Assembly: GCA_937871115.1 (NCBI GenBank)
Contig: CALMXW010000109.1
Span: 1-10,607 of the forward strand
Reading direction: 5' to 3'
Source: an uncultured bacterium
Lineage (GTDB): Bacteria > Patescibacteriota > Minisyncoccia > Phycocordibacterales > CAIJYI01
DNA length: 10,607 nucleotides
Shown here: in pieces, positions 6,659 through 10,607 of the stretch
How positions within the stretch are numbered: position 1 is the first letter of the stretch
How the letters are laid out: the number at the start of each line of letters is the position of its first letter
Notes under the pieces: generated by a model
What the model saw: the letters and a program-made list of their open reading frames with translations, nothing else
Databases searched by the model: none
Told to the model about the DNA's origin: nothing
Made by a program: the position numbers and the translations under genes

Positions 6659-8383
6659 TCAAGAAGTGGTGTGCGGAGGTGTAATATTTTTTCTCAGAGC
6701 TTCAAAACTAAAACCATACTTTGCTAACACGAAGTGTGTGGCTTCAGAAAAAAAGAAATAGTACATTATGAGCGTATTGAGGAGTGCCCAAAAAAGTATC
6801 ACTGGTGCCGCATTTCCGAGCGCGAATCCAACAATAATATCAAGGAGGGTTATTGATCCAAGTACGAGATGTGGGACAAAGAGAGACGGGGTGTATTCGA
6901 CGTCCTGGTTTCCTTTTGGGGTGACAACATAGGTAAGCCGCTTCCCTCTCACCGCGCCAACAAATGCGAGGAAAAAAATCGGCCATACCGCGAGAGAGAG
7001 AAGCCTTCCGCGAAGGAGTAATCCGTGTTCACTTTTTGGCTCTATGTTGATTCGTTGAAGCCAAACACTAAGAAAGATTTGGTAAATCACAAGTGGCAGG
7101 TAAAGCACTAAAATCGGAAGAAGCGTCATGTTTGCAGATGTTATTCCAAATAAAAAATACAGAGTGAGAAGAAATACTCCCGCAACCTGTGCAACGCCAG
7201 AAAAATAAAATTGTTGGAGTATGGCATAATTTGCAATGTGCCGCGTCCTCATCTTTGGGAGCAGTGTGGGTGAATGTCGAAAAAATATATCCATACATCC
7301 ATATGCCCAGCGCATTTGTTGGGCAAAGTATGATGCCCAGGTCGTCGGCCCCTCGCCAATGAGCAGAGCTTCGGGGACGTACACACTCTTCCAGTTATTT
7401 TTGTGAGTGTAGAGTTTCATCCCTGTCAAAAGATCTTCGGTAATGTGTGCGGTGTACCCCTCGAGATCTCGATAGGCAGACATTCGCATAATGTGATTTG
7501 CACCGATGAGAAGTGTCATGTCGTGGCCGTAGAATCCTTTTTGAAGAGGCCCATAAAATCCGTAGGTTTGTTCAGCTGCTCCGCGCGCAATCCAGGATTC
7601 ATCTAGATTTCCGTATACTTGCGGAGTGCCAACAAATGCGACCTGTGGATCTCGAAAATATCCCAGTGTGCGGGTCAGAAAATCTTTTGCTGGGATGAAA
7701 TCCATGTCGTGCTGAGCGACAATGTCATAATGGTCGGAATAGTGCTCAAGCCAGGAGTTATAATTCCCACCCTTGGTTTTCTTTGCAAACTTTCCCCCGT
7801 CAGTATTAAAGTGTGCTTTTCCGTTTCGGGAATAATGTTTTACACCATATCGCGCACAAATTCTTTTTGCCTCATCATCATTACCCTCATCGAGGAGCCA
7901 GGTATCGTGGGGGTAATCAATACTCGACATTGCTTTCATGGTGTCCTCAAGAACACTGTACGGCTCTGCTCCTGGAACAAATGCGGTCAGGTAGGCTACG
8001 CGAAGACCATTTTCTGGAGGAGGTGTTGCGGCCGGGTGTTTTGCATATACAGATATATACCAAGAAAATACCTCCATCATGATATGGTGCCAGACGATGT
8101 AGGTGAGTATAAAAAAGAGAAGGTAGTCAAAAATGTGTCTCCCGTCAGTAAAGTTTTGTGGGATATGAGAAGGCTCAAACCACCATGCTCCAAAAATAGC
8201 GGTGAGTCCGAGTCCAAGGGTAAGATAAAAAGCAAATTGTACCTGTTGCCACCGTGTCAGCACGCTGAGTTTCAGTGAGGTTGGGGAATTTTTTCTAAGA
8301 TGTTTCTTGGGGTGCATGTAACTATGAACAAACTTCTTGTTTTCTCTAAAAAAGAAGACGTGCCAGGAGACGATGTATTTCAT
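6659..8383 (-). CDS. Cellulose-synthase-like GT2 glycosyltransferase, DEG variant
   Basis: This second membrane GT2 has 574 residues from the ATG at 8383 and is clearly different from its partner. Helices lie at about 50-68 and 85-109. The catalytic domain (about 125-365) carries LLDEGN (Asp165-Glu166 where the partner has Asp-Asp), QHDMD (Asp226, Asp228), TED (315-317) and Q355-Q-M-R-W359, so the four processive-synthase motifs are all present. More helices follow at about 395-414, 420-443, 460-479, 501-524 and 527-546. A GKRLTYVVTPKG segment (480-491) is of the kind seen near the C-terminus of cellulose-synthase-like enzymes. It is the first large gene of the minus-strand pair. The start is uncertain. 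A TTG at 8392 would add three residues. An ATG at 8317 (552 residues) begins ATGCACCCC, the same nine bases that begin the partner gene, and would remove an odd aromatic-rich N-terminus. No Shine-Dalgarno site decides it. Confidence 0.92.
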   Translation of the reverse strand: MKYIVSWHVFFFRENKKFVHSYMHPKKHLRKNSPTSLKLSVLTRWQQVQFAFYLTLGLGLTAIFGAWWFEPSHIPQNFTDGRHIFDYLLFFILTYIVWHHIMMEVFSWYISVYAKHPAATPPPENGLRVAYLTAFVPGAEPYSVLEDTMKAMSSIDYPHDTWLLDEGNDDEAKRICARYGVKHYSRNGKAHFNTDGGKFAKKTKGGNYNSWLEHYSDHYDIVAQHDMDFIPAKDFLTRTLGYFRDPQVAFVGTPQVYGNLDESWIARGAAEQTYGFYGPLQKGFYGHDMTLLIGANHIMRMSAYRDLEGYTAHITEDLLTGMKLYTHKNNWKSVYVPEALLIGEGPTTWASYFAQQMRWAYGCMDIFFRHSPTLLPKMRTRHIANYAILQQFYFSGVAQVAGVFLLTLYFLFGITSANMTLLPILVLYLPLVIYQIFLSVWLQRINIEPKSEHGLLLRGRLLSLAVWPIFFLAFVGAVRGKRLTYVVTPKGNQDVEYTPSLFVPHLVLGSITLLDIIVGFALGNAAPVILFWALLNTLIMYYFFFSEATHFVLAKYGFSFEALRKNITPPHTTS

Positions 8384-8455
8384 GAATACCAAAAAGAGAA
8401 GTAATAAGATCTACTTCCCTTTTTGGCAGTAAGCGTCTCTTGTGGTTATTAGGAT

Positions 8456-8560
8456 TTAGCTACTTTTTTCTTCCGGCTTTTTTTCCGGCATGTGATGAGT
8501 GTCATCATTCTTCTTCTCTTCATCTTTTCCATCTACCTTCTTCTCATTTGGGTCTATCAT
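8456..8560 (-). CDS. Possible 34-residue charged small protein
   Basis: An ATG at 8560 opens a 34-residue frame rich in Lys, Glu and Asp (for example DGKDEEKKNDD), ending at the TAA at 8456. It lies in the gap before the GT2 pair, same strand, about 72 bases upstream of the ATG at 8383, so it could be the first gene of that operon. There is no Shine-Dalgarno site, but most starts here lack one. The composition is partly what an A/G-rich strand gives by chance. No function can be named. An upstream extension to 8638 would run through the promoter region and is unlikely. Confidence 0.3.
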   Translation of the reverse strand: MIDPNEKKVDGKDEEKKNDDTHHMPEKKPEEKSS

Positions 8561-8603
8561 GTTTTTGTTTTTCGTTAAGGATGTTATTAGTCTCACATCG
8601 ACC

Positions 8604-8634
8604 CTTATATGAATGGAGCCGTGGAGCAGGACAA
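8604..8634 (-). promoter_or_regulatory. Candidate promoter for the GT2 operon
   Basis: On the minus strand TTGTCC (8634-8629) and TATAAG (8609-8604) are separated by 19 bases, longer than the ideal 17, so it would be a weak or regulated promoter. It would drive the small ORF at 8560 and the two GT2 genes. The -35 box overlaps the end of the palindrome at 8632-8655. This is motif matching only. Confidence 0.3.
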
Positions 8635-8655
8635 ACAATTACAGGTAATTGTTTG
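8632..8655. repeat. Perfect 11-bp inverted repeat, operator-like
   Basis: CAAACAATTAC (8632-8642) and GTAATTGTTTG (8645-8655) are exact reverse complements with a 2-base spacer (AG). No T-tract follows on either strand and the 2-base loop is too tight, so it is not an intrinsic terminator. It lies in the divergent gap between the GT2 operon and the membrane protein gene at 8688. Its arms overlap the candidate -35 boxes of both promoters, which is the usual place for a dimeric regulator to bind. Which regulator is unknown; none is encoded in the window. Confidence 0.65.
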
Positions 8656-8680
8656 CAAAAGAAAAACATTGGGGTATAAT
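8652..8680 (+). promoter_or_regulatory. Promoter TTTGCA-17-TATAAT
   Basis: TTTGCA (8652-8657, four of six matches to TTGACA) and a perfect TATAAT (8675-8680) are 17 bases apart. This is the best promoter in the window. The TATAAT ends 7 bases before the ATG at 8688, placing the transcript start about one base before the start codon. The -35 box overlaps the right arm of the palindrome at 8632-8655, so it may be repressed through it. Confidence 0.65.
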
Positions 8681-8687
8681 TTTACTT

Positions 8688-9068
8688 ATGTTTTTCTATC
8701 AAATCACTCCGATAATAAACGTTCTTTCTGGACTCGTTCTCTCGGGCTCAATCTTAAAAAAAATCGGTGCACTAAAAGAGCCGATGCAGAAGTTTCAGAC
8801 TACGATGGCTCCACATGAGCTTACTCTTGGTGTTGTGACTTTTGTCTTGGGTGTACTCAATCTGATAAATCGCACCGGTCTCGGATATATTTGGTATTTC
8901 CACGGTGGCTATGGCCAATCACTCTTTGCTATTGCTATGGGTATTCTTCTTGCGGGTGAGCATGCAAAAAAATACTCTTGGGGAGCAAAGGTATATGGTG
9001 CTCTTCTGCCCTATCGGGAGCCGATCGGATTTGTCGGATTTCTCGTTGGACTTTCTGCTATAATTTAA
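8688..9068 (+). CDS. Small four-helix membrane protein of unknown function
   Basis: The protein has 126 residues from the ATG at 8688. Four hydrophobic segments lie at about 8-23, 46-62, 74-90 and 112-126, separated by short loops with Lys/Arg. It is nearly all membrane, with no soluble domain or catalytic motif that I recognise. A TTG at 8649 would extend it by 13 residues but would lie within the palindrome and promoter, so the ATG at 8688 is preferred. There is no Shine-Dalgarno site; the promoter predicts a leaderless message. The next gene starts 13 bases after its stop, and the promoter of that gene overlaps its last codons. Confidence 0.75.
   Translation: MFFYQITPIINVLSGLVLSGSILKKIGALKEPMQKFQTTMAPHELTLGVVTFVLGVLNLINRTGLGYIWYFHGGYGQSLFAIAMGILLAGEHAKKYSWGAKVYGALLPYREPIGFVGFLVGLSAII
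9056..9064 (+). promoter_or_regulatory. Extended -10 promoter (TGC-TATAAT)
   Basis: TGC followed by a perfect TATAAT overlaps the last codons of the preceding gene and ends 17 bases before the ATG at 9082. The predicted leader is about 11 bases, with no Shine-Dalgarno site. No good -35 box is visible, which extended -10 promoters can tolerate. Confidence 0.55.
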
Positions 9069-9081
9069 TATTTCACTTCGT

Positions 9082-9348
9082 ATGACAAAAAATGGGGAAA
9101 TTAAGACCGTTGTTGTTTTGCTTTCTTTTTGCATAGTTTTTGCTGTGACATCTGGAGTGTACTGGATCTTTGTTCTTCAAAGGGCACACAGCACTTTCCA
9201 GGATTATTATAATTTTCGCGGGTGTGTGGAACTTCTCGAGCAGACCCCAGATTATGGCACCTGCAAGACAGACAAAGGAGAAGTCATAAAGATTACGAAG
9301 GTTCAAAACAAATGGTACCTCGAGGGCGACGGCCCAGGGGTGTGGTAA
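9082..9348 (+). CDS. Small single-pass membrane protein with two external Cys
   Basis: This 88-residue protein has one membrane helix (about 9-32) preceded by Lys residues, so the C-terminal part should face outward. That part has Cys48 and Cys61, thirteen residues apart, which could form a disulfide, followed by a short beta-like stretch (GEVIKITKVQNKWYLEGDGP). I do not recognise a named family. Length, topology, the promoter box just upstream and tight packing with both neighbours support a real gene. A thin soluble tail this small is more likely to bind or assist another envelope protein than to be an enzyme, but that is a guess. Confidence 0.75.
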   Translation: MTKNGEIKTVVVLLSFCIVFAVTSGVYWIFVLQRAHSTFQDYYNFRGCVELLEQTPDYGTCKTDKGEVIKITKVQNKWYLEGDGPGVW

Positions 9349-9360
9349 TTTGGCATTTTG

Positions 9361-9369
9361 GGGTAAAAT
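9361..9369 (+). promoter_or_regulatory. -10 promoter element GGG-TAAAAT
   Basis: TAAAAT (9364-9369) ends exactly 6 bases before the ATG at 9376, which would place the first transcribed base on the A of the start codon. It lies inside a small inverted repeat, GGGTA (9361-9365) and TACCC (9371-9375). No Shine-Dalgarno site is present. The box is less perfect than the others, and it is supported mainly by the shared spacing pattern. Confidence 0.4.
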
Positions 9370-9375
9370 ATACCC

Positions 9376-10607
9376 ATGACTGTACAAAATATTCGCGCCG
9401 ATCTCGCGGCGAAATTAAAAGGCGATGTGAGCGAGGCAGCCGATCTCCGTACGAAGTATTCTCGAGATACGAGCCTCTTCGAGCGGATGCCTTCGCTTGT
9501 GGTGTTTCCAAAAGACGCAGATGATGTTTCAGTCCTTGTGAAGTATGTTCGTGAAGAGAAAGAAAAAGGCGTCGATATATCTCTGACTGGTCGCTCGGCA
9601 GGGACAGATATGACCGGTGGTCCCCTCACCTCCTCTCTCGTGTCGGTGTTTACTAAATACATGAATCACATCTCCGAAGTGGGAGATGGCTATGCGGTGA
9701 CAGAGCCAGGGGTCTACTATCGCGATTTTGAAAAAGCGACTTTGGCGAAAGGGTTCATTCTTCCAAGCTATCCTGCTTCACGTGAGCTTTGTGCTATGGG
9801 CGGTATCGTAAACAACAACTCTGGTGGTGAGCGGACTCTTGAATACGGCAAGACGGAAAAATATGTCCGTGAAATTGACGTTGTCCTTTCCGATGGTACG
9901 CAGACTACTTTTCGTGCACTAAACGAAGAAGAGCTCGAAGGAAAAAAGCGTGAACAGGGATTTGAAGGTGAGATTTATCGCAAGATGCATGAGCTTCTCA
10001 CGGTGCACAAAAATGAAATTGACGCCGCTCGACCAAAGGTTTCAAAAAATTCCGCCGGGTATGCCCTGTGGAATATTATGGATGACGAGAAAAAGACTTT
10101 CGATCTTTCAAAACTTATCTGTGGCGCGCAAGGCACACTCGCTATGATGACAAAAGCCAAACTCTCTCTAGTAAAACCAAAAGAGCATCGCGCCATGCTC
10201 GTTGTTTTTCTTTCCGATGTCGCCATTCTCCCAGACATTGTCCATCATGTTTTGAAGTATGTTCCTGAGTCTTTCGAGTCCTACGATGACCACACCTTCA
10301 AGCTCGCAGTGCGATTTTTGCCGCAAATGATCAAACAGATGGGTTTTAAAAAAGCACTTTCTCTCGGACTCTCCTTTCTTCCCGAAGTCCGAATGGTACT
10401 CACCGGCGGTGTGCCAAAGCTTGTCCTCATGGCAGAATTTGCAGAGGACACCAACGAAGAAGCTCTCCGAAAATGCCAGGCCGCACAGAACGATCTCGAC
10501 GCACTCAAGCTCGATATTCATACTCGGGTTGCGCAGAGTGGCCCTGAGACGGCAAAATATTGGACTATCCGCCGAGAGAGTTTTGCCCTGCTTCGGAAAA
10601 ATCTTCG
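9376..10607 (+). CDS. FAD-linked oxidoreductase, GlcD/D-lactate dehydrogenase type (3' end outside window)
   Basis: About 410 residues are present and the frame stays open to the window edge, so the C-terminus is missing. The order of motifs is that of the FAD-binding type 4 (PCMH) oxidoreductases. TGRSAGTDMTGGPL (71-84) binds the FAD diphosphate. GGIVNNNSGGERTLEYGKT (142-160) followed by YVREIDVVLSDG (163-174) is the second FAD segment. ICGAQGTLAMMTKAKLSL (248-265) closes the FAD domain. Residues after about 270 match the position of the FAD-oxidase C-terminal substrate domain. Members oxidise 2-hydroxy acids such as D-lactate or glycolate and pass electrons to a quinone or other acceptor; the substrate cannot be read here. 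Some relatives carry an Fe-S domain at the C-terminus, which would lie beyond the window. A TAA at 9364-9366 in frame upstream makes the ATG at 9376 the first possible ATG start. Confidence 0.93.
   Translation, partial: MTVQNIRADLAAKLKGDVSEAADLRTKYSRDTSLFERMPSLVVFPKDADDVSVLVKYVREEKEKGVDISLTGRSAGTDMTGGPLTSSLVSVFTKYMNHISEVGDGYAVTEPGVYYRDFEKATLAKGFILPSYPASRELCAMGGIVNNNSGGERTLEYGKTEKYVREIDVVLSDGTQTTFRALNEEELEGKKREQGFEGEIYRKMHELLTVHKNEIDAARPKVSKNSAGYALWNIMDDEKKTFDLSKLICGAQGTLAMMTKAKLSLVKPKEHRAMLVVFLSDVAILPDIVHHVLKYVPESFESYDDHTFKLAVRFLPQMIKQMGFKKALSLGLSFLPEVRMVLTGGVPKLVLMAEFAEDTNEEALRKCQAAQNDLDALKLDIHTRVAQSGPETAKYWTIRRESFALLRKNL

Noticed and set aside
7619-8278. Plus-strand frame of 219 residues opposite the second GT2 gene
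   Set aside because: It is antisense to the catalytic domain of a clear glycosyltransferase; its protein has scattered Cys and no domain pattern, so it is a shadow.
8632-8655. The inverted repeat as an intrinsic terminator
   Set aside because: The spacer is 2 bases and neither side has a T-tract in the right place; an operator fits better.
1-10607. CRISPR array, tRNA, rRNA, insertion sequence, defence system or prophage genes
   Set aside because: Looked for spaced repeats, cloverleaf-like stretches, transposase or integrase motifs; none seen.

Overview
The window looks like a piece of a Candidate Phyla Radiation genome, most likely Parcubacteria/Patescibacteria. This is inferred from gene content and style, not from a marker gene. 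The signs are compact genes with short gaps, many membrane-anchored proteins of unknown function, a bactofilin-like repeat protein joined to a membrane domain, moderate GC, and start codons that mostly lack a Shine-Dalgarno sequence. TGA is used as a stop (end of the gene at 6659) and Trp is encoded by TGG, so nothing suggests the UGA-recoded lineages (Gracilibacteria, Absconditabacteria). No rRNA, tRNA, CRISPR array, insertion sequence or integrase is visible.

Layout. 98-802 (+) is an unrecognised multi-pass membrane protein with the only strong ribosome binding site in the window, closed by an intrinsic terminator. 932-2074 (+) is a secreted or membrane-anchored bactofilin-like beta-helix protein. 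2156-3799 (+) is a membrane-anchored clan GH-A-like glycosidase. 3849-4958 (+) is a membrane-anchored GH16 beta-glucanase with an intact ExDxxE catalytic motif. Meeting these tail to tail are two cellulose-synthase-like GT2 membrane glycosyltransferases on the minus strand (4931-6631 and 6659-8383), which form an operon read leftward. A gap of about 300 bases follows. It holds a perfect 11-bp palindrome between two divergent promoters and possibly a 34-residue charged minus-strand ORF. To the right, on the plus strand, are a small four-helix membrane protein (8688-9068), a small anchored protein with two external cysteines (9082-9348), and the start of a GlcD-type FAD-linked oxidoreductase (9376 to the window edge).

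How the genes may work together. Two processive inner-membrane beta-glycan synthases sit beside two extracytoplasmic, membrane-tethered beta-glycanases and a surface beta-helix protein. The simplest reading is a locus that makes and then trims or remodels a surface beta-glucan. The enzyme families are seen in the sequence. The joint function and the polymer are inference. None of the genes matches the standard bcs accessory set: no PilZ domain, BcsB, BcsC or GH8 gene is visible.

Transcription. Five of the plus-strand genes have a TATAAT-like box that ends only 6-17 nt before the start codon. This predicts leaderless or nearly leaderless mRNAs.
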